Of a stretch of DNA of 64,000 nucleotides, positions 41,006-53,440 are shown piece by piece. Numbering within the stretch: position 1 is the stretch's first letter; every line of letters starts with the position of its first letter. Origin of the DNA: Nemania diffusa (Eukaryota > Ascomycota > Sordariomycetes > Xylariales > Xylariaceae). Both the position numbers and the translations under genes were made by a program. The notes under the pieces were generated by a model. That model saw only the letters and a program-made list of their open reading frames with translations. It was not told the origin of the DNA and did no database searches. The stretch spans positions 5,967,001 through 6,031,000 of the forward strand of contig JBBPUQ010000002.1 of NCBI GenBank assembly GCA_038501195.1, given 5' to 3'.

Positions 41006-41205
41006 TATAAAAATTATAATATATAATATAAATGTAGTTATTTTATAAAATAATCGTTAATTTTAAAAAGTAGTTATAATAAATTACTTTTATTTAAAAA
41101 GTAATTTTATATATTATATTTTGTTAAATATTAACTAGCTAATGTTTAGTTTATATTTATTATATATATAATATAATATAATATAATAATATTTATTTTT
41201 TTATA
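41006..41205 (-). repeat. Right LTR of L3
   Basis: 200 bp, the partner of 28175-28374. Its right edge is set by TATAA at 41206-41210, after which A3 sequence resumes and can be followed in A4 from about 50548. Confidence 0.85.
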
Positions 41206-41210
41206 TATAA

Positions 41211-42062
41211 TATATTTATTATAGTTTTTAAATATTTATATATTTATATAATATAAATTATTTTTATTTTTAAAAAATTATAATATATTTTTAATTAAAA
41301 TATAAAATAATTAAAAAATATAACTAAAAATATTTAAATATTAAATATAATTAAATTAAACTTTTATATATATTTATTTTTTAAATAAAATATTATTATA
41401 TTAAATTTTTATTTAAAAAAAATATTTATTTATATAAATAAAGTTTTGATTAAATTATAATAATATATTATTATATTATTATAAATTAATATTTATATTA
41501 TTTTAAAAAATTTTATTTTTATTTTTATAAAATTAAAAAATATTAATTTATAATATATTTAATATTTATTAAAATTATTATTTATAATTTTATTTATTTA
41601 ATAATTTTAATTTAATAATTTAATTAATTTTTTTATAATAATTTTATATATTAAATATAATAAAAAAATAAAATATATAAAAATTTACTATTGTTTAAAT
41701 ATTATTTTGAAGTTTTAAGTTAATTTAAAATTTTAAAATTTTAAAAAATAATTAACTTTTTTTTAATTATAAATATATTAAAAATATTTATATAAAAGTT
41801 TAAAAATTTTATAAAACAATATATAATAAACAATTTTTTAAATAATAATAAAAATGTTTTTTTTTTTAAAATAATTTAAATATATTTTATAAATATTATA
41901 AATATTTAATATTTATAATTAAAAAAATTCTAATATTATTAATAAAAATATAATAACAATTTTAATATAATTATAATAATTTATTTTTAAAACTTTAAAT
42001 ATAAATAAAAAATTTTTAAAAATTTATTAAAATTATAATAAATTATTTTAATTTTTTAAAAT
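41211..42062 (-). other. A3 interior, second piece
   Basis: Collinear with A4 from about 50548 to 51398. It lies between the right LTR of L3 and the left LTR of L5 and ends in AAAAT (42058-42062), the target duplication of L5. Confidence 0.85.
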
Positions 42063-42269
42063 TAGAATATATTGTTTAAAGTAATGTTATATATTGAGTT
42101 TAAAAGTGTAATATAGAAAAAAAAAAGCTAGCTTAAAGTTAATAGAAAAGATTTATTTAATTTAAATCTTAGCTTATTTTTACTATTTACTTTTATTTTA
42201 TTACTAATAAAACTTACTATAGTATAAAGTCTTTTTTTATTAAAGTAACCTTTTTATTTAACTGTATTA
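42063..42269 (-). repeat. Left LTR of L5
   Basis: 207 bp, better preserved than its partner, and differing from 58663-58869 chiefly by transitions with no length change. AAAAT precedes it. Confidence 0.9.
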
Positions 42270-45200
42270 AGTACTAGGGCATATAAAAGAATATATTAAT
42301 TTTAATACTTTTAGTTATTTAATTATTTAATTAATTAATTAATCTTTTAACGAGGTTGTTTGCGACTTTTTTTTACTATTGTAACTTTTTTTTTACTTTT
42401 TATTAACGGTTGCTTTTTTTAGCGTTGCTAATATTTGTTTACTAAATTTTTAGCTTGTTAAAGTTGCTACTTCAATTGTTACTAATTGTTTTTATAACTG
42501 TAGCTTTTTTATTTAACTAAATAATTAAATCTTTTTTTAAATTTATTAGTTTTATATTTAATAATAGTTTCGATTTTAAAAGATTTTTCTTTTTTTTTTA
42601 GGTTTAGCTAGTTATTTTAAATAAACCTAAAGGAAAAAACAGTCCGATAAAAAAAATTCTTTTTATGTTTTTTTAGTAATAAATGTACTATTAATATAAT
42701 TAAATAAATACTGAAAGTTTTAAAAAGATCGATTTTGTAAACTAACTAATTTATTTGTTTTTTTACTTTTTAAAACTTTATAAACTGCTATAAAAGTTTT
42801 TAAAATAGTTTATTAAACAAATAGTACTTTTTGTACAATTTTAAATATATTTTATTTTTTTTTTAGAACTTTATTATCTAGTGTTTTTTATTGTAGTAAT
42901 ATTTAGTATAAAACGCTGTAAAATTTATTGCTAATTTAGCGTTTTTTTATAAATGTTTTTTTAAAAAGTGTATTTTTTTTAAAGTATTAATAGCTTTTGT
43001 TTTTATAATTATATTATTAAAGTTTAGCAGTTTAAATTTAAACAATTATTTATGTGTTAAAAATTTAATAGATTTAAAATATATATTGTTAAAGTTTTAT
43101 TATAGCGCAGAAATTATATTTATTTATATATTGTTGAAGTTTTAAAATAAGTAATAATATATAGCAATTTTTACTGTTTGATTTTTGTACTTTAAAAAGC
43201 TATTTGTTTAAAAGTAGTATGCTGTAGTTATTAAAAGCTTTATATCTATTGCTTTTTATAGTTTTTTTTAAAAAGTAGATATAAACTTGTAATTTTTATC
43301 TGATATAATTTTTATAAAAACGCTTTAATTACAAATAAACAAAAGCTTTATTAAAAATATAGCTTAATTTTTTGCTATATATTTTTTGTAACTTAATATT
43401 AGCAGTAACTTTTTTAAAGTAATATATATAGCTGTTATTATTGTATTGTAATAATTAAACTTTTTAATTTGTTAAAGCATATTTATAAACAATATATTTA
43501 ATAAATTTAATATAAAATTTATTGCGATTGTTTTTATTAGCTTTGTGTTTTTTAGTTTAATTAGCTAATAATTTTTATAAAATTTTTTACAACTAATATT
43601 ATATATTTAATATCTGTTACAATATTTAAAATATGCTTAAACTTTTTATATTTTTGATTTAATTATATAGTTTTTTAAGTTTTTTATTATTTTTTGTTTA
43701 CTAAAGTAATATTTATTATTGTAAACAATTTTAAAAAACTTTTTAATTTATATATTAAATATATATAACTTGTATTTGTTTTTTTTATTTATGTTATATA
43801 ACAAACTGCTAACTATTATAAAAAAATATTTAAATCGTTTAAAGTTTTTAATATTTTTATTGTTTTTTTAAATATTAGCTAAAATTTTCTAATATTTAGA
43901 GTTTTTATTATAATCTATAATAATATTTTTTTATATACTATTTTTTATTATTGCTTTTATAATTATTTAAATTTAGTTTAATATTAGCTTTTTATTTGTT
44001 TTTTTAATTTTTTCTGCTTTGTTAATTTGATTTATTATAGCTTAAAGTTAATTGAAAGTATTTAATATAAAATTGAGTTATTTTAACAAATAAAAAACTT
44101 ATAGATTATATTAAAACAAATAAATAAATATATTTATAAAATGTTTGTTTATTTAATTTATAAAAGCTATATTAATATTAGTTTAATTAAATATTTTTTT
44201 AATTGTTAAATAGTTAATTAATATTACTATTAAGTTATATGAAGTTTTTATAGTTGTTTAAAACTTTTTATATTTTTAAACAATATATACAACTTTTAAT
44301 TTTAAAAGCTTATATTTTATTTCAAGCTGCAACAAATATTTACTTAAAAATATAATTAGCAAGATTTATATATTTAAAATTAGCATTTTTAATTTTTAAA
44401 TGTAGCTATTTTTTAGTTAAAACAATATTAATTCAAAACTTTTTTTTAAAAAACTATTTATTTATATAAACAAAGTTTTAGCAAAATCGTAATAATAAAA
44501 AATCGTATTATTATATATTAATTTTTGTATAGCTTTAAATAAAGCTTTTTTTTTAGCTATTAAAGTAAATAAAATAGTTTAATAATATATTTGTTGTTTG
44601 CTAAAATTATTAGCTACTATATGTTTTAATTGTTTTTTTTTATTAAAAAAAGCTATTTTTCGTTGTTATAGCGGCTTAATATACTGTATATAGTATAGTA
44701 GTAGTGTTTTTAAAAATTTTGTATTTTTAAAATATTGTTTTAATGTTTTTAATTAGTTTAAAAACTGCAAATTTTTAAAAACTTTTAATTGTTTTGCTAT
44801 AATAAATAGTTTAAATATATTTACTTGAAATTTTAACAATTTTATTAATAAGTATTTTAAAAATGACTTTTTAAAAAATAGCAAAATTTACTATTTGTAA
44901 AATAGCTTGAATATTATATATAGCTGTTTTAAATGATCTTTTTTATTGTTAGAAAATATTATAATGTTATTAATAAATATTTAGCAGTAATATTTGTAAA
45001 GCTGCAGCAGCTTATTTATAAATTGTTATATATATATAAATAAATTTTAAAATTTTATTAATGCTACTGTAAATCTTTTTAAATTTTTTAGATTTACAAT
45101 AGTAAATTTGTTTTGATATTTTAAATAAACTTTAAATTAATAAAAAAAAAATGTTATATTTACTATTAAAATATAACTTTTTTTTCGAATTAATATTATT

Positions 45201-48200
45201 ATTTTTAATTGTAGTAAAAATAAATAGTTGTTTAATATTGCTACTTTATTAAAAGTTTATAAATCAATTATAAGCTAAATATATAGTTTTTTTTTTTTTT
45301 TATAACTAAATAATAAAAGTTAAGTATATAAAAAGTAACAGCTTATTTATTTATTTTATATAGCTTTGTTTATACAATTTATTAAATACTAAATTTATTA
45401 TATAATAGTTTTTAATGTTTAATAAATATAAGCAACTATTAAATTTAAATTTTTGTTAATTATTTATTAAAAGTATTTTTATTTATTTGTTTTTTAAAAT
45501 ATTAATTATATTTTAATTGAATTAAACTTTAAATATTTTTTTTAGCAAATTTAATATTTTTTAAACTAGTAAATTTTTATTAATATAAATAGATTAGCTA
45601 ATAGCTGCTTTTATTTTTTTTTTTTGAAAAACTTTTTGATATTTATTGTAGCAGCAATTTTTTGAACTTTTAGCTTAAGTTCTTTTATTGCTTTTATTAT
45701 TGCTGCATTTAAGTTAAAGTTTATAAACTTTATTTTTAAAGCAGCTTTAATTATATTATATATAGTATTAGTTAATAAAGTTTTTTTAACTATATTTAGC
45801 GATTTTAATATATTAATTATATTAGTTATATTATTTTAATTTATATTTTTTTAAGTTTATATTAGTTTTAGTTTATAATTTTTTATAACTACTGTTTTTT
45901 ATATATTTATATTTGAAATAAATTAATTTATAAAAAATATATTTAATATTATAATATTTTTAAATATTTATAAGTTTATATCTGTAGTTTTAATTTTTGT
46001 GCTATTTATAGCTGCTACTTTAGTTACTAAAATAGTTATTTTTATATATTTTTTTTATATAGCTTTAATATAGTTTGATTTTATATATTTTTAAATCGTA
46101 TTTATTTTAGTACTTTTAAAGATTATTTTTTTAATTAGTAATAAATTCGTTAATATAACTAAATATAAAATAGTCGATTTTATAACTGCAGCTATTTTAT
46201 TTTTATAAAAAAGTTTAAAAGCGAATTTATAATTTAAAAGCAAAAGTTTATATATTATAAATATATAAACCGTTTTTTTAAGTTTTAAAACTATTTTTTA
46301 TAAAAGTATTATTTTATATATATATAAATAAACTCGAAAATATATATAGAAAAATATTTCGAAGTTGTTTATATTAGCAAATATAACTTTATAACATTTA
46401 TAGTTAATAATTATACTATAAAAATTTAAAAAGTTATTTTTAAAAAACATAACAAGTTTAATATTTTTATTTAGTATTTATATAAATTTAATAACTTTTA
46501 AAAGCTTAAAAAATTTATAATTATTATATTTTAATAAATAAAATATAAAAATAGCTTAGTTTATATATTAAATATATTTGTTGCTAATATTTTTGACTTT
46601 TTTTTATATCGTTTAATTATATATAAAAAGTTAATAAAAATTTTATATATTATTAAGCTTTTTTTAGTTTTTATATTTATATAAATTATAATATTACTTT
46701 TATTAAATTTATTATATATAGTTATTTTTAAATATAAAAATTAATTATTTAAAGATTTTTTTGTTTAAGTATTAGCTTTTTAGATTTTAAGTAGTACTAT
46801 TTGTAAATATAGTATAATTAGTTCAGCTTTTTTGTTTTTTTTTAAAAAAGTCGCTATTTTATACTATTAGTATTATATTTACTAAAACTGCTTAATATAT
46901 AAAATTTATATCTTAATATTTATATTGCTTTAAATATATAAAAAGTTTATTTTTAAAAGAAAATAAATTACTGTATTGTTTATATAAACAGTATAATATA
47001 TATATAAAAAATAAAAATTTGATTTGCTTTTTAGTATATTTGTTATATTTATTAATATATTTATTACATTTTTTTATTAAATTGAATATTTGATTATAAT
47101 ATTTATATGTTTTATTATAATCAATTAATATATATATATTATTATTTTCGCTTAAAAATTTGTTATTTTTTAAACTAAAAGTTAATATGTTTTTATTACT
47201 TTTAAATTAATTATTTTATGCTATATAAATATAGTTGTAATCGTATTTATTTTATTGTTTATTTCGACTATTTTTTTATTTTTGCTTTTTTTTTTTTTAA
47301 GCGGGTTTTTGTAATTTGTTTTATCAAAGTTGAGATCTATTTTGTTGCTTGTATTTTTAAAAAAAGTTTTATTAGCTTTATAACTTGTTTTTTTTGTTTT
47401 AAAATTTGTTTCGATTGTATTAGTTATTATTATATTATTTGTAGCAAAACTTTTGTTTGTTATATCGATTTTAATATATAAGCTTTTTAAAAAGTTGCTT
47501 TTATTTGTTAGTATTTTAGTTTGTGTAAGTTTTTTAAAACAGTTTGAAATAATGTTTTTATATTACTGCTAATAAAATTAGTTTTGCTTTTGTTATTTTT
47601 ATTATATAAAACAATAATATGTTGTTTTTGCTTTAAATAAAAGCTAGTAAATATGTTTTAATTTTAAAGTTTATGCTTGTTTAAATAATTGTTATAATGT
47701 TATATTAATTGCAATTGTTACAATTTAGTGTTTTTATAACTTGTATATATTTGAGCTTTTTTTAAATAAAGTTAGTTATAGCTATATCATTTTTAGCTAT
47801 GTTTTTAAATATAAGCTTAGCTATATTAAATTATTTTGTTATAATTATAGTTTATATTATAAATCGCTAAGTTAGTTTATTAAATATAGCTATAAAACTT
47901 TCGATTTTTAAATGAATTTATATTTAATTTATTAATTTATTATTTTATTATATAATAGCAGGTTTTTTTATTAAAATTTAAAATATAGTTAAAATTTATT
48001 TAGTATTATTTTTAGTAGTATTTTTGTTTTTTAAAAAAAAATCGATATATTTAATAAAATTATATATATTTGTAAAAATTAGTTTATTTTTGTTAATAAT
48101 TAATTTTATATTGTTAAAATTATTATAGTTTAAATTAAATAAATTAATATTAAATTGTTTTAATTGTTAAAATTTAAAAAAAAAATTGTTAATGTTGTAA

Positions 48201-48364
48201 TTAAATGTTTATAATATAAAACTTTTTTAATAACAACTATTTTTATATAGTTTGTTTAAATTTTTATTTAAATAAAAATTATATTTAAGCTAATACAAGT
48301 TTTTTAAATTATTAAACAAAAAATTGCTTAAGTTGTTAAAATTAATAAATTATATATTATAAAA
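42270..48364 (-). other. L5 interior, part left of A4
   Basis: About 6.1 kb. Compared with family A it is clearly less depleted of G and C, with words such as AGCG, CGATTT and AGGGC still present. If L5 reads on the minus strand this is the downstream (pol) part. Apart from the frame at 47221-47562 no stretch stays open for long, and no reverse transcriptase or integrase motif could be read. Confidence 0.6.
47221..47562 (-). pseudogene. 113-codon open relic frame in L5
   Basis: On the minus strand this frame runs without a stop for 113 codons and ends at TAG (+ 47221-47223). It is hydrophilic, dominated by Asn, Lys, Thr and Ile, with a stretch around DLNFDKTNYKNPLKK and a final KIVEINNKI. 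Just upstream, in the same frame, the stops are TAA and TAG, both one C-to-T step from CAA or CAG, so the original frame was probably longer. An overlapping + strand frame at 47218-47481, rich in Phe and Cys, is its shadow. Composition would suit a disordered or nucleic-acid-binding part of a retroelement protein, but no domain is recognised. There is no credible start codon. Confidence 0.35.
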
Positions 48365-48369
48365 AGTAT

Positions 48370-48595
48370 TAGTAAAGTTTATTATAAATAATATTTATAT
48401 TTAAATCTATAAAAATATAATATAAATTAAAAAAAATAAATCTGCAAAGTTAAATCAAAAAAAAAAATCTAAAAGCTTTTTTTATTTATTTAATTTACTA
48501 ATATAAAATAGTTTTAAATAAAACTAGTATTAAAAATATATATAAAGTAGTTTTAAAAAACTTATTTTTTAGAACTTTTATATTTGTTTATATTA
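48370..48595 (-). repeat. Left LTR of A4
   Basis: 226 bp, matching 56500-56725 and 61937-62162 without length change. It keeps C in AATCTGCAAAG (48439-48449), lost or altered in other copies. Confidence 0.9.
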
Positions 48596-51500
48596 AATAT
48601 TGCTATATAAAAAAAAAAATTGTTGTTTTTAACGATTATATATAATATTTGTTAATTCTACTTTTTTAAATATTTTTAAATTTTTTAAGCTTTTTCGATT
48701 TAAAAAACTAAATGTTTTTTTTTTTAAGTCTAATATTTTTTAATTAATATTTTAATATTATAAAGTTATTACTTTAATTATTATTAGTTATTTTTATATT
48801 TATAGCTTTTTTATTTAATTAAATAGTTAAATTTATTTTTAAATTTGTTTATTTAATTTTTTAAAATAATTTTAATTTTAAATAAATTATTTTTTTTATT
48901 AAAGTTTTATTTGTTGTAAATAAACTTTAGTATAAAAACTTTATAATAAAACAAGTTTTTTTTTTTTATATTAAGTAATAAATATATAATAAAAATAACT
49001 AAATATATATTAAAAGTTTTTAAAAAGTTTAGTTTATATATTAATTAACTAATTTTTTATTTGATTTTTTATAGTTTAGTTTACTATTATAAATATTTTC
49101 TAAAAAATCTATTAAATAAATAATAGCTATTATAAAACTTTAAATAAACTTTATTATTAATTTTAAACTTTATTAATTTATATTTGTTATTATAATATTG
49201 TTTTATTTATATTATTATAAAATTTATAACTAGTTTTATATTTTTATAAAAATATTGTTTTATAAAACAAATGTTTTTAGTTATATTGTTTTTTTAATTT
49301 ATTTAAGTTAAAATATTATTTAGTTTTAAAAATTAAAAACTAAATAACTATTTATATATAAACGATTTAATTAAATTAAAATATATATTATTTAAATTTT
49401 ATTATAATATAAACAATATATTTATTTAGTTTTTTTTAAAATATATAAACATATAATATTAAATAGCTATTTTTATAGTTTAGTTTTTTTTTTTTAATAA
49501 ATTATTGTTTTAAAAATAATATACTATAGTTATAAACAATTTTGCTTTAAAATTTTTTTATAATTTTTTTTAAAACTATAATATAAACTTTTAGTTATAA
49601 TTAAAAATAATATTATTAAATATTTTTTAATTAGCTAATAAAAGTTATTTAGTTAATGCTATAACTTAATATATAACTATATATGTTTTATATTTAAAAA
49701 TAAAAAATATATATTTAAATATAATATAAGTTATAAATATTAATATATTATAGTTTAAAAATTTATTTAAATATTATAAAGTAATAATTGCTAAAATTTT
49801 AAATAGTTTTATAATAAAGTTTATAATAATAGTTTTTATTAGTTTTATATTTTTTAGCTAAATAAATTAATAGTTTTTTAAAAGTTTTTTTTTATTTATA
49901 TTATATATTTTATATTTATTATAAAACTTTAAATATATTTAAATTTGCTTTGTTTTAAATATAATTGTATATAGTTTAAGCTTTATTATTATATATTTAT
50001 ATTTAAAATAATACTTGTTATTATATATTATATTTAAAAATTTATTAATTTATTTTTTTAAAATATATAGTTTATGTTTTTTTTTATAATTTATATTATA
50101 TAACAATTTGTTAATTATAGCAAACAAGTAGTTAAAACATAAAAAGTTTATAATATTTTTATTATTTTTATAAATAGTTTTTAAAATTTTATAATATTTA
50201 AAATTTTTATTATAATTAGTTGTAAATTTAAATTTAATTTTTTTATTTATAATTGTTTTAAATATTATAAATTATATTTAATTAAAAATTAAATTTTTAA
50301 TAAATTGTTAAATTTTATTTTTAATATTTATTAAATTAATAAAGTTTTATAACTAGTTTAATATATTAAAAACAAAATTAAAATATTTAAATAAATAATA
50401 TATTTATAATTTATATTATAATAAATAAATTAATATATTTATTAAATATTTATTAATATAATTTATTAAATTTATATTTAAACTAGTTTAGTTTAAAATG
50501 TTTTTAATAAAATAGTAGTTTATAAATATAACTATTAAGTTATATAACATTTTTACTATAATTTTTAAATATTTATATATTTATATAATATAAATTATTT
50601 TTATTTTTAAAAAATTATAATATATTTTTAATTAAAATATAAAACAACTAAAAAATATAACTAAAAATATTTAAATATTAAATATAACTAAATCAAACTT
50701 TTATATATATTTATTTTTTAAATAAAATATTATTATATTAAACTTTTATTTAAAAAAAGCGTTTATTTATATAAACAAAATTTTAGCTAAATTATAATAA
50801 TACAATATTATATTGTTATAAATTAACGTTTATATTACTTTAAAAAATTTTAGTTTTATTTTTATAAATTTAAAAAATTTTGATTTATAATATATTTAAT
50901 ATTTATTAAAGTTATTATTTATAACTTTGTTTATTTAGTATTTTTAGTTTAATAGTTTAGTTTTTTTTTTTTGTAATAATTTTATATATTAAATATAATA
51001 AAAAAATAAAGTATATAAAAATTTATTATTACTTAAATATTATTTTAAAGCTTTTAGTTAGTTTAAAAATTTAAAGTTTTAAAAAATAGCTAGCTTTTTT
51101 TTAATTGTAAATATATTAAAAATATTTACTTAAAAACTTAAAAATTTTATAAAAAAATATATAATAAATAATTTTTTAAATAATAATAAGATTTTTTTTT
51201 TTTAAAACAATATAAATATATTTTATAAATGTTATAAATATTTAGTTTTAATAATTAAAAAAATTATAATATTATTAATAAAAATACAATAAAAGTTTTA
51301 ATATAGTTATAATAGTTTATTTATAAACTTTTAAATATAAGCAAAAAATTTTTAAAAACTTATTAAAACTATAATAAACTGTTTTAATTTTTTAAAACTA
51401 ATTATAATAAATTTGTTATAATGTTTTAAATAAACTTTAAATTAATAAAAAAACAATATAATATTAATTACTATAATATATTTTATATTTTAAATTAACA

Positions 51501-53440
51501 AAATAACTTTAAATTATAATAGCAAAAAATAACTATTAAATATTGCAACTTTATTTAAAGTTTATAAATTAATAACTAAATAAAAATAAGCTTTTTTTTT
51601 TTTATATATTTAAACTATAAAAATAAAATAAACAAAAAAAAATAGCTTATTTATTTATTTTATATAACTTTATTTATAAAATTAGTTAAAAATAATATTT
51701 ACTGTTTTTTAATTTTAAATATTAAAAAAATATATATATAAATTTAGCTTTATATTTTATTAATTATTTATTAATAAAATTTATATTTAGTTTTTTTTTA
51801 AAATATTAATAATATTTTAGTTTTTTTAAATTTTAAATATATTTTTTAATAGCTATAAAATTTTTTTAGCTATAATATTATTACTTATATAAATAAACTG
51901 TTTATTTAAAACTTTAACTTTTTTTTTTTTAAAAGATTTTTTAATTTTTAAAATAAAAGTTATTTTTAAAATTTTAAACTTAAACTTTTTTATATTAGCT
52001 TTTTTTAGCAAAAAAAATATATTTAACAATTATTTATTTATAATAGTTTATATTATATTATAAACTATATTATTAATAAAACTTATAAAAAAAATTTTAT
52101 ATTATTTTAACATATTAATTAATATTAATATATTTTTAATATTTAATATAACATTAAAGTTAGTTATAATATTAAAATTAATTAAATATATATTTGATAT
52201 AATAGCTATAATAATAAAAATTATAGTTAATAGTTAGTTTATATAATAAATATTAAATAGTTTAAAATTATTAAAAATATAAATATTTATTTTAATAATG
52301 TTTATATTTATACTTTTTATATTAATTATAACTAAAGTTAATTTTTAACTAATAAATGTTTAAAATATAATAATTTTAATTGTTGCTAATTTTATAGCTA
52401 TTATTATAGCTTTAAAGCATTTTTTTTATATATTTTTAATATTTTTGTTTATATATTACTATTTTTAAATTATATTAATTTATATTTTTTTAAAAATAGT
52501 TTTAATTTTTAATAACAAATTAATAAATATTACTGATTTAAATATAATAAAATTAATTAATACTATTATATTATTTTTTTAAACTAATTTAAATATAAAA
52601 TTTTTGTTTAATAATAAAAGCTTATAAACTATAAATATTTATATTAATAAATTTAATATAAGTAATATTTTTTATATTAAAATAATTTTCTATATATATA
52701 AATATATTTATAAATATATTTAAAAAAAAATTTTAAAATTAAATATATTAATAAAAGTTATTATATTAACATAATAATTAATTTTAACTTTATAAAAGTT
52801 TAAAAATTTATTTTTAAGCAACAAAATTAACTTAATATTATAATTTAATATTTAATTCGACTTTTTAAATTTTATTAGTTTTAAAAACTTATACTTGTTA
52901 TATTTTAATAAATAAAACTTAAATTTAGTTTATTTTATATAATATATTTTTTTTTTGTTTATATTTTTAAATTTGCTATTTTTTATTTTAATAATATATT
53001 TAAACTAGTTAAATAGTTTTTTAGTAATAAAAATATAGCTTATTTTTATATTTAAATAAATTATATAATTATTTTTACTGAACTTTTTTTTAGCAATAAC
53101 TATAAAATATTAAAATATATTATTAATAGTTTAATATATTGTTTTAAGTTTATAAAACTATAAAAAAACTTGTTATAGTTTAAAAATAATAAATTTATTT
53201 TTTAAATTAGCTATATTTTTAAAATTATAATTAAATACAAAAAAAACAGCATTTAAAATAAACAAAAAATTTAACTACTTAATATAAACTTTTAAATAAT
53301 AAAATAAGCTATTTTTTATTAAAAACAATATATAATATTGTTTATATATATATATAGCTAAATATATAAATAGTATATATATAATTTGTTTAAAAAATTT
53401 TTTAATATATTTTTATATATATTAGTTATATTTTTTAATT
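48596..53440 (-). other. A4 interior, part shared with A3
   Basis: Collinear with the three pieces of A3 and, to the window end, with A5. It contains the intact counterparts of the insertion points of L2 (50068-50072), L3 (50543-50547) and L5 (51394-51398). No open frame of note. Confidence 0.8.

Larger units (their letters stand above)
28175..41205 (-). mobile_element. L3, LTR retrotransposon in A3, carrying L4
   Basis: LTRs of exactly 200 bp lie at 28175-28374 and 41006-41205 (constant offset 12831). Both begin and end in TA, the RIP product of TG...CA. The 5-bp duplication TATAA is perfect (28170-28174 and 41206-41210), and the empty site is visible in A4 at 50543-50547. After removing L4 the element is about 6.4 kb. 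The + strand is strongly T-rich (for example 36300-41000), so the sense strand is probably minus. An A-run on the minus strand just inside the left LTR (28378-28387) fits a polypurine tract for that orientation. The interior has no readable retroelement domain. Confidence 0.87.

Noticed and set aside
47218..47481. 87-codon + strand frame rich in Phe, Cys and Ile
   Set aside because: It lies opposite the longer minus-strand frame of L5, and its composition is simply the complement of Lys/Asn/Thr codons. The minus frame fits the A/T skew of the element better.
42270..48364. A reverse transcriptase or integrase domain in L5
   Set aside because: The size and position would suit pol, but I could not read any catalytic motif in the decayed frames, so no domain is called.
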